64,000 nucleotides of DNA from Pseudonocardia halophobica (GCF_027922425.1 NZ_BSFQ01000002.1:186001-250000); one strand, 5' to 3'; positions 16,671 through 25,565 are shown, numbered from the stretch's first letter. Program-made: numbers and translations. Notes: generated by a model not told the origin, from the letters alone.

Positions 16671-17138
16671 TCAGGAGCTGCTGACCGGGATGGTCGTCGG
16701 CTTCTTCGCCTCGGGCTTGGGTGGCATCGGGACGCGGACCTCGAGGATCCCGTCCTTGTAGCTCGCGGTGATGTCGCCCTCGCTCACGCCCTCCGGCAGC
16801 GGGAGGGTACGTGTCATGGAGCCGTAGCGGATCTCGTGACGGGTGTAGCCCTTGTCCTCGCGGTCCTGCTCGATGCGGCGCTCGGCCTTGATTCGCAGCA
16901 TGCCCTCGGCGGCGGTGATCTCGACGTCCTTCGTCGGGTCGATGCCGGGGAGGTCGGCCTTGATCACCTGCGTGTCGCCGTCGCGGTACTCGTCGACGCG
17001 GATCAGCTCCTCGCCGGTCCAGTCCAGCCCGAACGGGCGGCGCACCGGCAGCGATCGGAACCACTCGTCGAACAGGCGGTCCATGCGGCTGAACGGTGCG
17101 ACGTCGGTGCCCTTGTCGCGGCGCGACATCATGCTCAT
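16671..17138 (-). CDS. Hsp20 / alpha-crystallin small heat-shock protein
   Basis: 155 aa. The alpha-crystallin domain spans about 45-140. Its strands include VIKADLPGIDPTKDVEI and a terminal SYKDGILEVRVPMP with the GILEVRV motif. The N-terminal arm is short and the tail ends in the I-P-V motif (TTIPVSSS) used in oligomer packing. It is an ATP-independent holdase; the closest functional counterpart is HspX (Rv2031c), the marker of the DosR regulon. It is divergent from a USP gene across a 368-bp gap containing a large dyad and a box-like site. Confidence 0.92.
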   Translation of the reverse strand: MSMMSRRDKGTDVAPFSRMDRLFDEWFRSLPVRRPFGLDWTGEELIRVDEYRDGDTQVIKADLPGIDPTKDVEITAAEGMLRIKAERRIEQDREDKGYTRHEIRYGSMTRTLPLPEGVSEGDITASYKDGILEVRVPMPPKPEAKKPTTIPVSSS

Positions 17139-17225
17139 GGGAGATCCTCTCCTCGTCGGTCCCGTGGAGTCCGTCCTCTCTGGCGGGACACCGTCCACAC
17201 TCCGCCGGCGTTGCGCACGTGCGCA

Positions 17226-17261
17226 GGGCCGTCCGTCCCGGGCCGGGACGCCGGACGGCCC
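17226..17261. repeat. 36-bp compound inverted repeat in a divergent promoter gap
   Basis: Outer arms GGGCCGTCC / GGACGGCCC (9 of 9) enclose inner arms GTCCCGG / CCGGGAC (7 of 7). Located between hsp20 and the USP gene at 17507. It could be an operator or an attenuating hairpin. Confidence 0.5.
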
Positions 17262-17275
17262 CGACCGGGAAGGCC

Positions 17276-17289
17276 GGGCCAGGGGTCCC
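17276..17289. promoter_or_regulatory. weak DosR-like box between hsp20 and USP
   Basis: GGGCCAGGGGTCCC; the minus strand reads GGGACCCCTGGCCC, two changes from the palindrome. The rest of the 368-bp gap (17139-17506) holds no gene. Confidence 0.35.
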
Positions 17290-17506
17290 GTCGAGCGCGG
17301 GCGGAGGTCCCGGCTGCGGGAGGTCCCGGCCGGGTCCGCCGGGCCGGAGCGGGCGGGCGTCCACCGGCTGGTCGGGGGCCGGTAGGGCCGGACGCCCCTG
17401 GTCCGCAGGCGCGCATCCGGTGCCGCAGTGTGCCGCCGTGCCCTGTCCCCGACCGGATAGGCGGTGCGAACCTGAGGGACACGGCGTGGGGACGAGGGGG
17501 AAGATC

Positions 17507-18376
17507 GTGGCGGACTCCGAGAAGGGCGCGGGCGAGCGCCCGGTCGTGGTGGGCGTCGACGCGACGCCCTCGGCGCAGGACGCCGCCACCTGGGCAGCCG
17601 AGGTCGCGGACGCCCGCGGTGCGCCGCTCCGCCTGGTGCTCGTCGGGCCGGACGCCTCCGTGCCCGGCTGGTTGACCGCCCTGGCGGCGACCCTGAGCGC
17701 GGACGCCGATGTGGTCCCGGGACCGGGTGGGCCGGAGGCCGTCGCGGACGCTCTGCTGACGCGGGCCGGCGGCGCCGCTCTGCTCGTGGTGGGCAGCTAC
17801 GGCACGGGGAGTTCGTCGGGGATGCTGGCCGGCAGTGCCGCCCTGCGGCTGGCGGGCGCCTCGCCGTGCCCGCTCGCCGTCGTGCGTGGTCCCGCGTCCG
17901 ACCGGACCCCGCCGACGGCCGGGCCGGTCGTGGTCGGGGTCGACGGGACCGCGAGCGGGGACGACGCCCTGGACCTCGCCGCCGATCTCGCCCGCGACCT
18001 CGCCGCACCCCTGCTGGTGGTGCACGTGTGGTCCGACGTCGTCGCCGGAGCCGGCGGCGGTGCGCATCGCCGCCCGGAGGACTGGTCGGAGCTGGCCGCG
18101 CAGGGCGAGGCCGTGGCAGCCGGCGCTCGGCGGCGGGTCCTCGCGCGCGTCCCGGGCCTCGACGTCGATGTGCGCTCGGTGGAGGGCACGGCGCTGCGCA
18201 CGCTGATGGACCTCGCCGAGTCGGCTCGGATGATCGTCGCGGCTCCCCGCTCCGCATCCCGGGCCCCCCGGGCCGACGACGGCGTGCTGCTCGGGTCGAC
18301 CAGCCGCGGGCTGGTCGGTTTCGCTCCCTGCCCGGTCGTGCTCGCGCCGGTCGCGGTGCCCGCGGGAACCTCCTGA
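17507..18376 (+). CDS. tandem-domain universal stress protein
   Basis: 289 aa from GTG 17507 (GAGGGGG upstream). The first USP domain (5-125) has VVVGVDATPSAQDAA but an abbreviated core. The second (135-285) has VVVGVDGTASGDDAL. The ATP loops are altered (GSYGTGSSSGMLAGS; a hydrophobic APRSASRAPRA segment replaces the second glycine loop), so only the first half is likely to bind ATP. It is divergent from hsp20 and convergent with the SulP gene. Confidence 0.88.
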   Translation: MADSEKGAGERPVVVGVDATPSAQDAATWAAEVADARGAPLRLVLVGPDASVPGWLTALAATLSADADVVPGPGGPEAVADALLTRAGGAALLVVGSYGTGSSSGMLAGSAALRLAGASPCPLAVVRGPASDRTPPTAGPVVVGVDGTASGDDALDLAADLARDLAAPLLVVHVWSDVVAGAGGGAHRRPEDWSELAAQGEAVAAGARRRVLARVPGLDVDVRSVEGTALRTLMDLAESARMIVAAPRSASRAPRADDGVLLGSTSRGLVGFAPCPVVLAPVAVPAGTS

Positions 18377-18396
18377 GCCCCTGCCGCGCGACTCGG

Positions 18397-20160
18397 TCAC
18401 GCCGCCGGTGGACCACCGTCCGGTACGGACCCCGGGGGCCGGGCCGCACCGCTCGTCGCGGCCCGGTAGGCGGCCACCGCCGTCGGCAGGGTCGGGTAGA
18501 GCCGCTCCCGGGGAATCGTCTCCAGCACCCCGCCGGCCGCGAGGTCCTCGACCAGCTCGCGTTTCGCCCGGGCGACCGCGACGACGACACCACGGCCGGT
18601 GAGTTCGCGCGCGAGCCCGCAGAGCATGTCGGCCGCGGTCACGTCGAGCTCCGTGACCGCCTCGAGGTCCAGCAGCACCCAGCGGGCGGAGGCCGTGTCC
18701 TCGGTCGCGGCGAGCACGCTGCTGCGGAAGTCGTCGGCATTGGCGAAGAAGAGTGGCGCGTCATAGCGGTGCACGACCAGTCCGGGGACCTGCTCGGTGC
18801 CGGGTAGGTCGCCGACGTCGTGCATTCCGGGGATGCCGGGGGCGAAGCCGAGGACGGCCGAGTGCGGCCGGGCGATCCGGCGGACCAGGTCGAGTAGGGA
18901 CAGCCCGATGGCCACGAGCACCCCGTACAGCACACCCAGGGCGAGGACCGCGGCCACGGTGGCCAGGGCGAGCAGCAGCTCGCTGCGCCGGAAGTGGGCG
19001 ATCCGGCGGAACTCGTGGACGTCGACCAGGCGCAGGGCGGCGTAGACGACGAGCGCCCCGAGCGCGGCGCGAGGCAGGACCTCGAGCACCCGGCCGCCCG
19101 CCAGCAGCACGGCGCCCACGGCGAGCAGGGCCACCACCGAGTGCAGCTGGCTGCGTGCGCCGGTGGCGGCGCCCAGGGCGGTCCGGCTGCCGCTGCTGCT
19201 CACCGGGAAGGCGCCCACCAGGCCCGACGCCAGGTTCGCCCCACCGAGTGCGAGCAGCTCCCGGTCGGCGTCGAGCGGGGTGGCCGTGCGGTCCCCGCCG
19301 CGATCGGCGAACGCACGCCCGGTCAGGACGACGTCGGTGTAGCCGACCACGGCGACCCCGAGCGCGGGCAGCAGGAGCGACCCGTACTCGGTGGGGGTGA
19401 TCGCCGGCAGTTCGGGTACGGGAAGACCCGCCGGTACCGCACCGATCGTGGCCACCCCCCGCTCGTCGAGCCGGAACACCGCGACCGCGCCGGCGGCGAG
19501 CAGCACGGTTATCAGGGGCACCGGGGCTCGGGGTGCCACGAGCGCTCCCAGCCCGAGGAGCGCGAGCACCGTGAGCCCGACGGCCAGCGTCGGCAGGTGC
19601 ACCTGATCGAGTCCGGTCGCGAAGGAGACGACCTCCTCGAAGGCCCCGTCGCCCTCGAGGGAGACTCCGGTGAGGGGCTCCAGCTGACTGATGATCATGA
19701 TGGCGGCGATGCCGGCCAGGTAGCCGACGAGGACCGGCCGTGACAGGAGGTCGGCGAGGAACGCGAGCCGGGCGAGGCGGGCGAGCACGCAGACGACACC
19801 GACGACGAGTGCCAGGCCGGCGGCCAGGGCGGCGTAGCGGCCCGGGTCCCCCGCGGCCAGGGGCGCGATCGCAACTGCGGTGAGCAGTGCGGTGGTGGAC
19901 TCGGGACCGATCGACAACAGGCGCGACGACCCGAGCAGGGGGTACACGACGAGCGCGGCGGCCGCGGCCCAGAGCCCGGCCACGGGAGGGAGGCCCGCCA
20001 CCACGGCGTAGGCCAACACCTGCGGTACCAGGTACGCGGACACGGTCAGCCCGCCGAGGAGATCACCGCGGAGGGCGGGCCAGCGGCGTCGACGCAGGGC
20101 ATCGATGCCGGGTGCGAGCCCCGGAGGCGGACGCAGGGCGGCCCGGACCGCCCGTGTCAC
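18397..20160 (-). CDS. SulP family anion transporter with STAS domain
   Basis: 587 aa from GTG 20160, whose first four bases are the GTGA overlap with the Acg-type gene. About 12 membrane helices (30-430) contain the SulP signature (GLPPVAGLWAAAAALVVYPLLGSSRLLSIGP is the helix 1-3 region). The C-terminal STAS domain (about 455-565) has DAPLFFANADDF and LDLEAVTELDVTAADML. SulP proteins carry sulfate, bicarbonate or other anions by Na+ or H+ coupling or exchange; the substrate cannot be assigned. Co-translation with an Acg-type protein suggests a stress-linked, possibly bicarbonate or pH, function. Confidence 0.9.
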   Translation of the reverse strand: MTRAVRAALRPPPGLAPGIDALRRRRWPALRGDLLGGLTVSAYLVPQVLAYAVVAGLPPVAGLWAAAAALVVYPLLGSSRLLSIGPESTTALLTAVAIAPLAAGDPGRYAALAAGLALVVGVVCVLARLARLAFLADLLSRPVLVGYLAGIAAIMIISQLEPLTGVSLEGDGAFEEVVSFATGLDQVHLPTLAVGLTVLALLGLGALVAPRAPVPLITVLLAAGAVAVFRLDERGVATIGAVPAGLPVPELPAITPTEYGSLLLPALGVAVVGYTDVVLTGRAFADRGGDRTATPLDADRELLALGGANLASGLVGAFPVSSSGSRTALGAATGARSQLHSVVALLAVGAVLLAGGRVLEVLPRAALGALVVYAALRLVDVHEFRRIAHFRRSELLLALATVAAVLALGVLYGVLVAIGLSLLDLVRRIARPHSAVLGFAPGIPGMHDVGDLPGTEQVPGLVVHRYDAPLFFANADDFRSSVLAATEDTASARWVLLDLEAVTELDVTAADMLCGLARELTGRGVVVAVARAKRELVEDLAAGGVLETIPRERLYPTLPTAVAAYRAATSGAARPPGSVPDGGPPAA

Positions 20161-21134
20161 GGGCGTAGCAGGACCGAAGCCAGAGGCCGGCGTGGCGTGG
20201 GCACGAGCGGCGGGGCGCCCGGCAGGGGAACCCCCAGCCGGATCACGATCTGCGGCTGGTCGGGAACGCCCAACGCCACGCGCAGCCGCCTGCGTGCGAC
20301 CGGCTGCTCGACGGCCTGGCTGAGCGGGGCGGTGGCCAGCCCGACACGGGTGGCGTGCAGCAGCACCGCGCTGGTCGCCTCGCCCGCCGCGAGCCGGGCC
20401 GCGGTGTCGTCCTCCGGTGTGCCGAGGACCATGAGTGTTCCGCCGTCGGGTCCGGTGTCCCGGCCGGGGGCCAAGGTCCCGGCGGGGAAACGCTGCAGAT
20501 GGGGCACGTCCCACTGTCCCGTCCGCACCGGCACCGCGGGGCGGGGGACGCCGTCGTGCGCGTCGGCGTAGCGGTGCGTCCAGATCAGCAGCTCGGCGAG
20601 GTAGCCGGGCTCGTGCCGCTGCTCGCGAGCGGCGAACCGCAGGACCTCGTTCATCCGCTGCAGGACCCTGGGATCGGTGACCGGGTGTGCGAAGACCCCG
20701 AAGCCCCGGGCCCGGTCGACGAGGCCGGTCAGCCGGGCCGCGGGCACGGGCTCGGCGGAGTAGCGGCGGCGGTCGGTGTGCCGGCGGGCGATCTGGCCGA
20801 ACAGCGCGGCCGCGGAGCGGTCCGGCGGCCCGTCGACCACCCGCACCGTGGCCAGGTGCCCGGAGTTCTCCGGATCGGGCAGGACGTCGACCTCGACGGC
20901 GACCCCCAGCCCTGCCAGCGCCACGCGCAGGTGGTGCAGCGCGGCGCCGCAGCTGATGACGAGGTCGCGGCGGTCGGGATCGGTCCCCGGAAGGTGCCGC
21001 GCCGGGTCGGTGTGCAGCTCCACCTCCGTCCGCCGCAGGCGCCAGCGCCAGGGTTGGGTGTTGTGCACCGACGGCGCCCGCAGGGCGAGCCGGAGGGCTC
21101 GCTCGAGGACGGCGGTGTCGACCTGGGTGGACAT
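20157..21134 (-). CDS. Acg-family nitroreductase-like protein
   Basis: 325 aa, ATG 21134 with AAGGAG before it. The N-terminal signature LALRAPSVHNTQPWRWR, the SCGAALHHLRVAL segment and the late GLATAPLSQAVE mark the Acg/Rv2032 family: divergent, internally duplicated FMN nitroreductases in which the flavin pocket is capped and enzymatic reduction has not been shown. Mycobacterial members (Rv2032, Rv3127, Rv3131) are strongly DosR-induced. It heads a two-gene unit with the SulP transporter. Candidate boxes lie in the 292-bp divergent gap upstream. Confidence 0.88.
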   Translation of the reverse strand: MSTQVDTAVLERALRLALRAPSVHNTQPWRWRLRRTEVELHTDPARHLPGTDPDRRDLVISCGAALHHLRVALAGLGVAVEVDVLPDPENSGHLATVRVVDGPPDRSAAALFGQIARRHTDRRRYSAEPVPAARLTGLVDRARGFGVFAHPVTDPRVLQRMNEVLRFAAREQRHEPGYLAELLIWTHRYADAHDGVPRPAVPVRTGQWDVPHLQRFPAGTLAPGRDTGPDGGTLMVLGTPEDDTAARLAAGEATSAVLLHATRVGLATAPLSQAVEQPVARRRLRVALGVPDQPQIVIRLGVPLPGAPPLVPTPRRPLASVLLRP

Positions 21135-21312
21135 CTCGGCTCCTTCGCCCCCGTCGCTGTGCGTCCAGCCTGTGCTCGTCCACGCTCCGTCGTGAGAGCC
21201 CGCGGACCCGGCGCCGGCAGGCCTTCCGCCCTCGAACTCCCCACTGCAGGTCCCGCGCCGACGTCCTTCGGAAAGCCTGCCCGGGGCGCCGGGATCCACG
21301 TCCCGTCGCGCC

Positions 21313-21326
21313 GGGCCCTTCGGCAC
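21313..21326. promoter_or_regulatory. DosR-like box in the Acg/USP divergent gap
   Basis: GGGCCCTTCGGCAC, two changes from GGGACCTTCGGNCC. It lies 179 bp upstream of the Acg-type start and 101 bp upstream of the USP start. Confidence 0.4.
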
Positions 21327-21370
21327 TCCCCGCCGGGCCGGAGAGCCGGATGTGGACCAACGATCCGGCG

Positions 21371-21385
21371 GGGGACCGTGGGTCC
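21371..21385. promoter_or_regulatory. DosR-like box upstream of the three-USP operon
   Basis: GGGGACCGTGGGTCC contains the perfect dyad GGACC-GTG-GGTCC, 42 bp before ATG 21427. This spacing would suit activation of the USP operon. Confidence 0.5.
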
Positions 21386-21426
21386 GGAACTCCGGGTCGT
21401 CCGGAGAGACGTCCTGAGGAGGGACC

Positions 21427-22317
21427 ATGAGCAGTGACGTCGGTCGAGCAGTGGTCGTCGGCGTGGACGGTTCGGACTCCGCGCTCGACGCCACGCGATG
21501 GGCTGCCGCCGAGGCGGCGCGCCGGGGCTGCGGGCTCCGCCTCGTGGCCGCCGTCGCACACACGATGTTCCGCCCGATCGGTGTCCCGCAGCTCGGCCAG
21601 GAATACCAGCGCCGGGTGTGGGAGCGTGCGGCCGAGGAGCACCTGACCGCCGCCGTGGCCGCGGCCCAGGACGTCGCTGCCGGTGTCGACGTGCAGCAGG
21701 AGGTGCGAGCCGGTGAGGCGCGGATGGTGCTGCACTCGGAGTCGGAGCGCGCGGCGCTCGTCGTGCTCGGGAGCCGGGGCCGCGGCGGATTCACCGGTCT
21801 GCTCCTCGGGTCGGTGGCCATCTCCGTGGCGGCCGGTGCGGCCTGCCCGGTGGTCGTGGTGCGCGGAACGCGCGCCCCGGGCGGCCCGGTCGTGGTGGGG
21901 GTCGACGGCCACGGTGCGGCGGACGAGCCGGCGCTCCTCCTGGCCTTCGAGGAGGCGGCGTTGCGGGGCGCCCCGCTGGTCGCGGTGCACACCTGGAGCG
22001 GGGCGGTGCTCGATCCGTTCCTCGTCCCGACCCTGGACCCCAAGGCGGTCCTGGCCGAGGAGGAACAGCTGCTCGAGGAGCGGGTCGCCCCGTGGCGCGG
22101 CAAGTACCCGGCGGTCGAGGTGCGTCTTGCGGTCGCCTTCGACGGCGCCGCACGGGAGCTCGTGACCCATTCGGAGGGTGCGGGCCTGGTCGTCGTCGGG
22201 TCCCGGGGGCTCGGCTCGTTCAGTGGTCTGGCGATGGGCTCGGTGAGCCAGGCCGTGTTGCACCACGCCGCCTGCCCGGTTGCCGTGGTCCGCCCCGACG
22301 CGGCCGACCACCGCTGA
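21427..22317 (+). CDS. tandem-domain universal stress protein
   Basis: 296 aa, ATG 21427 with GAGGAGGG upstream. Both USP halves are complete: VVVGVDGSDSALDA and ATP loop GSRGRGGFTGLLLGS in the first, VVVGVDGHGAADEP and GSRGLGSFSGLAMGS in the second, so two ATP sites are predicted. Closest in layout to Rv2005c/Rv2623. It is first of three consecutive tandem USPs (spacing 21 bp, then a 4-bp overlap), which implies coordinated expression. Confidence 0.93.
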   Translation: MSSDVGRAVVVGVDGSDSALDATRWAAAEAARRGCGLRLVAAVAHTMFRPIGVPQLGQEYQRRVWERAAEEHLTAAVAAAQDVAAGVDVQQEVRAGEARMVLHSESERAALVVLGSRGRGGFTGLLLGSVAISVAAGAACPVVVVRGTRAPGGPVVVGVDGHGAADEPALLLAFEEAALRGAPLVAVHTWSGAVLDPFLVPTLDPKAVLAEEEQLLEERVAPWRGKYPAVEVRLAVAFDGAARELVTHSEGAGLVVVGSRGLGSFSGLAMGSVSQAVLHHAACPVAVVRPDAADHR

Positions 22318-22338
22318 GGCCGGAGAGGGGACGCGAGG

Positions 22339-23259
22339 ATGAACCAGAGGCACCCCGGCGGCCCTGTCGTCGTCGGCGTGGACGAGTCGGAGTCGGCGCG
22401 CGACGCGGTGCGCTGGGCCGCCGACGAGGCGGACCTGCGTCGCGTGCCGCTGCGCGTCGTCCTCGCCTTCGCCCCGATCCCGGCCGGCCACATCGGCAAT
22501 CCGGGGCTCGGCACCGCCTACCGCCACACCATGGCGGAGGAGGCCCGCGCTGTCCTGGACGCCGCCGCCGAGCTGGCCCGGAAGGTGGCTCCAGGTGTGG
22601 CCGTCGAGTCCGAGCTGGCGCAGGGCTTCCCCGTTCCCGTGCTGCTCGACGAGTCGGACCACGCGCAGCTGACCGTGGTCGGCAGCCGGGGGCTGGGCGG
22701 CTTCACAGGCCTGCTCCTCGGTTCGGTCGCAGGGGCCCTGGCGTCCCGGGGCGGGTCGCCGGTGCTGGTGGTCCGAGGTGATCGGGACGAGCGGACCGAG
22801 CCCCGGGCGGGCGAGCCCGAATCTCGACCGGTCGTCGTCGGGATCGACGGGTCGCCGACCAGCGAAGCCGCGGTGGCGCTGGCCTTCGAGGAGGCCGCGC
22901 TCCGTCGGGCGCCGCTGGTGGCGGTGCACACCTGGCTCGACGACATGCTCGAGCCGACCCTCGCCCCGGTGATCGACTGGGAGTCCCTGGAGGCCGAGGA
23001 ACGCGCCCTGCTCGCCCAGCGACTGGCCGGCTGGTCGGAGAAGCACCCCGACGTGGAGGTCCGCCGGCTGGTGGAGCGGGACCGGCCGGCCCGGGCGCTG
23101 CTGGCGGAGACGTTGCAGGCGCAGCTGGTGGTCGTCGGGTCGCGAGGGCGCGGGAACGCCACCGGCCTGCTGCTCGGCTCGGTGAGCCATGCGCTGCTGC
23201 ACCACTCGCACTGCCCGGTGCTGATCGCTCGCCCGGACCGGACGGAGAAGGGCCGATGA
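22339..23259 (+). CDS. tandem-domain universal stress protein
   Basis: 306 aa with two USP domains (10-150, 165-300). ATP loops GSRGLGGFTGLLLGS and GSRGRGNATGLLLGS are intact. The linker is acidic and Arg-rich (GDRDERTEPRAGEPES). The second half is closely related to the second half of the previous protein (FEEAALR.APLVAVHTW), evidence of recent duplication within the cluster. Stop and next start overlap (ATGA). Confidence 0.93.
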   Translation: MNQRHPGGPVVVGVDESESARDAVRWAADEADLRRVPLRVVLAFAPIPAGHIGNPGLGTAYRHTMAEEARAVLDAAAELARKVAPGVAVESELAQGFPVPVLLDESDHAQLTVVGSRGLGGFTGLLLGSVAGALASRGGSPVLVVRGDRDERTEPRAGEPESRPVVVGIDGSPTSEAAVALAFEEAALRRAPLVAVHTWLDDMLEPTLAPVIDWESLEAEERALLAQRLAGWSEKHPDVEVRRLVERDRPARALLAETLQAQLVVVGSRGRGNATGLLLGSVSHALLHHSHCPVLIARPDRTEKGR

Positions 23260-24170
23260 GCCGTCCGGGCAACGGGGTCGTGGTCGCCGGGATTGACGGA
23301 TCCGACCTCGCCGCGGAGGCCGCCCGATGGGCCGCGGCGTCCGCCGCACGGCACCACTGCACGCTCAGGCTCGTCCGTGCCTACCGGCTGCCGCACGCGT
23401 CACCGCTCGAGGCGGTGGAGCGCATGCGGCACCACGCCGAGCGGCACCTCTGGTTCGCCGCCCGGGTGGCCCGAGGCGTCGCGCCGGAGATCACGGTGGA
23501 GCATGCCGTCGTCGAGGGCGACCCGGCCGAGGTCCTCACGGCCGAGTCCGCCACGTCGCGGATGCTGGTGGTCGGCACCCGCGGAGTGGGTGGCTTCGCC
23601 GGCCTGCTCGTCGGCTCGGTCGGCGATGCGCTCGCCCGGTCGGCGACGTGCCCCCTCGTGGTGGTCCGCGGCCCGGTCGAGTCCGACGCTGCGTTAGCCG
23701 ACCACGACCGGGTGCGCCCGGTCGTCGTGGGCGTGGACGGCTCCCCGGCGGGTGAGGCCGCTCTCGCGTTCGCCTACGCAGAGGCCGACGTCTGGTCAGC
23801 ACCGTTGGTTGCAGTGCACTCCTGGCTCGAATACCTGGAGGACCCGGGAGGGATCACGCTGTCCGAGCTCGGCATGATCGAGCAGGAGGAGCGCGAGGTG
23901 CTCGTCGAGCGGCTCGCGGGGTGGGGCGCGAAGTACCCCGGTGTCCGCGTGTCGCGGGAGCTGGTGCACGGCTCGGCGTCGGGAGCGCTGACCGCACGTT
24001 CGGTGAACGCGCGCCTCGTGGTCGTCGGCTCGTTCGGCCGCGGCGGTGTCGGCCGCGTCCTGCTCGGCTCGACGAGCAGGGCCCTGCTCCACCACGCGCA
24101 CAGTCCCGTCGCCGTCGTGCGACCGGACACCGCCGCGACCCGCTCGGACCGCCGGGAGGAGACCCGATGA
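23256..24170 (+). CDS. tandem-domain universal stress protein
   Basis: 304 aa from ATG 23256, overlapping the previous stop. The first half has GIDGSDLAAEAARWA and GTRGVGGFAGLLVGS; the second VVVGVDGSPAGEAALAF and GSFGRGGVGRVLLGS. It is the last member of the USP trio. The first half is shorter (about 140 residues) because the helix-2 region is reduced. It converges on a 58-codon minus-strand gene. Confidence 0.93.
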   Translation: MSRPGNGVVVAGIDGSDLAAEAARWAAASAARHHCTLRLVRAYRLPHASPLEAVERMRHHAERHLWFAARVARGVAPEITVEHAVVEGDPAEVLTAESATSRMLVVGTRGVGGFAGLLVGSVGDALARSATCPLVVVRGPVESDAALADHDRVRPVVVGVDGSPAGEAALAFAYAEADVWSAPLVAVHSWLEYLEDPGGITLSELGMIEQEEREVLVERLAGWGAKYPGVRVSRELVHGSASGALTARSVNARLVVVGSFGRGGVGRVLLGSTSRALLHHAHSPVAVVRPDTAATRSDRREETR

Positions 24171-24213
24171 CACCGGCGGTGTCGTCGCCCGGCTGATCCG
24201 CCCCTCCCGGCGC

Positions 24214-24390
24214 TCAGCCCCCCGCGACGTGGCCGAGACGGATCCCGGAGAAGTCGACGGCCACGCCGTCGGGGCGGACCGAGCCGATGTGCACGCGGGC
24301 GAAGTCGCGCACCTGTCCGTCCGCGTCGACGGTACCGATGCGGACCCCGCTGTCGTCGACGACGATCGAGGTCGAGGGGCTTCTGGTCAT
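24214..24390 (-). CDS. 58-aa repeat-containing small protein
   Basis: Found by reading the minus strand. ATG 24390, with GGAGCG upstream, opens 58 codons ending TGA at 24214. Three short repeats of the form GVRIGTVDADGQVRDF, VHIGSVRPDGVAVDF and IRLGHV give a regular x-I-G-x-V-x-x-D-G-x-V-x-D-F pattern expected of a small beta-hairpin or beta-flower fold. Third positions are strongly G/C. It follows the Acg-type gene by 88 bp on the same strand, within the dormancy island. No function is known to me. Confidence 0.65.
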   Translation of the reverse strand: MTRSPSTSIVVDDSGVRIGTVDADGQVRDFARVHIGSVRPDGVAVDFSGIRLGHVAGG

Positions 24391-24478
24391 GGTCGCTCCG
24401 GTCGGTCTCGAGTTGATTTCGCCAGGTCCTCGTCGAGGGCCTCAGATGGTGCGGGGGCGCTCGCGGTCGTGTGTTCGA

Positions 24479-25477
24479 TCATGAGTGCTCGAGACCCTCC
24501 ACCTGGTCGGCCAGCGACCGCCGGGGCGACTCCGGAACGGCCTCGCCGACCGGCGCCCAACCGACGCGCAGGACGATCTGCGGGCACAGCGTGCCGTCGA
24601 GGACCTGGTCGCGGACGAGAGCGCGGGTGCCGGCGAGTTCGAGGGGCTCGGACAACGGGCAGGTGGCCAGCCCGAAGGTGGTGGCCCTCAGCAGCACCGC
24701 GCTCATGGCCTCGCCGGCGCGCAGCTGGGAGAGCCGGTCGTCGGACGACGTGCCGAGCACGAGCAGGGTGGCGCCGTCGACGGGCGCGCTGCTCTCGGAC
24801 ATCGCCCCGGCGGCGAAATGCCGCGGCGGTACGCCGCCTCCGGAGTCCCCCGGGACCGGCACGGCGCTCACGGGCACACCGTCGTCCGAGCTCTGCAGGC
24901 CCGACCACAGCGCCAGCTCGGTGTCGTAGCCGGGGACCGCCGCGTGCTCGGTGGCGGCGGTCTGCACGGCCAGCGCCAGGGTGTTCAGGGCGCGGCCCTC
25001 CGGCACCACGCGCAGCAGCGCCCCGCGTTCGGCGGCGCGTGCGACCAGGTCGGCGAGGTGCTCCTCCGGGACCGGCCAGTCCGTGTAGCGGCGGCGGTCG
25101 GTGCGGCGCTTCGTGATGGCCGCGACCGCGTTGATCTCGGACTCCTCGCCGGCCCTCCGGCCGGTGTCCGTCACACCGAGGTGGACGGTCGCGAGCAGGT
25201 CGGGCCGCTCGGGGTCCGGCATCCGGACCACGGTGGCCGGTACCTCCAGTCCGCGGAGCGCGACCTGGAGGTGGTGCAGCGCGGCGCCGCAGCTCAGGAC
25301 GAGGTCACGGCCGTCGGTGTCGGTGAGCGGGAGCCACCGGGTCAGGTCGGCGTAGAGGTCCACGCGGCCGTCGTCGACCCGCCACCGCCAGGGCTGGGAG
25401 TTGTGGACGGAGGGAGCCCGGGCTGCCAGTGCGAGTGCCGCCCGCACGGTGCCGAGGTCGACTCGGGTCGTCGTCAT
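24479..25477 (-). CDS. Acg-family nitroreductase-like protein
   Basis: 332 aa, ATG 25477 with AAGGACC upstream. Carries LAARAPSVHNSQPWRWR, LSCGAALHHLQVAL, RRTDRRRYTDWPVP and GLATCPLSEPLE. This is the same family as 20157-21134 and 27925-28929, but it diverges enough to suggest old duplication. Members are thought to store or sequester flavin, or to act on an unknown substrate. The best DosR-like box of the window lies 89 bp upstream, giving this gene its own promoter apart from the operon 25617-28929. Confidence 0.9.
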   Translation of the reverse strand: MTTTRVDLGTVRAALALAARAPSVHNSQPWRWRVDDGRVDLYADLTRWLPLTDTDGRDLVLSCGAALHHLQVALRGLEVPATVVRMPDPERPDLLATVHLGVTDTGRRAGEESEINAVAAITKRRTDRRRYTDWPVPEEHLADLVARAAERGALLRVVPEGRALNTLALAVQTAATEHAAVPGYDTELALWSGLQSSDDGVPVSAVPVPGDSGGGVPPRHFAAGAMSESSAPVDGATLLVLGTSSDDRLSQLRAGEAMSAVLLRATTFGLATCPLSEPLELAGTRALVRDQVLDGTLCPQIVLRVGWAPVGEAVPESPRRSLADQVEGLEHS

Positions 25478-25565
25478 GATCGGTCCTTCGACGGTGTCGG
25501 GTGCGTCCGGTCCCATCCAGCCAGAGCGGGAGCGCCGGCCCCAGGTGTCGCTGGTCGTCGCCGTG

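Noticed and set aside
18397..23349. A 1650-codon minus-strand open frame across the USP trio, read as one giant protein.
   Set aside because: Only the last 587 codons encode a protein (SulP). The rest is the antisense of the USP genes and the Acg-type gene, kept open by high GC; its translation is Arg/Pro/Ala-rich with no domains.
24168..24197. A nine-codon ORF overlapping the end of the third USP gene.
   Set aside because: Too short to support and without a downstream partner; probably chance.
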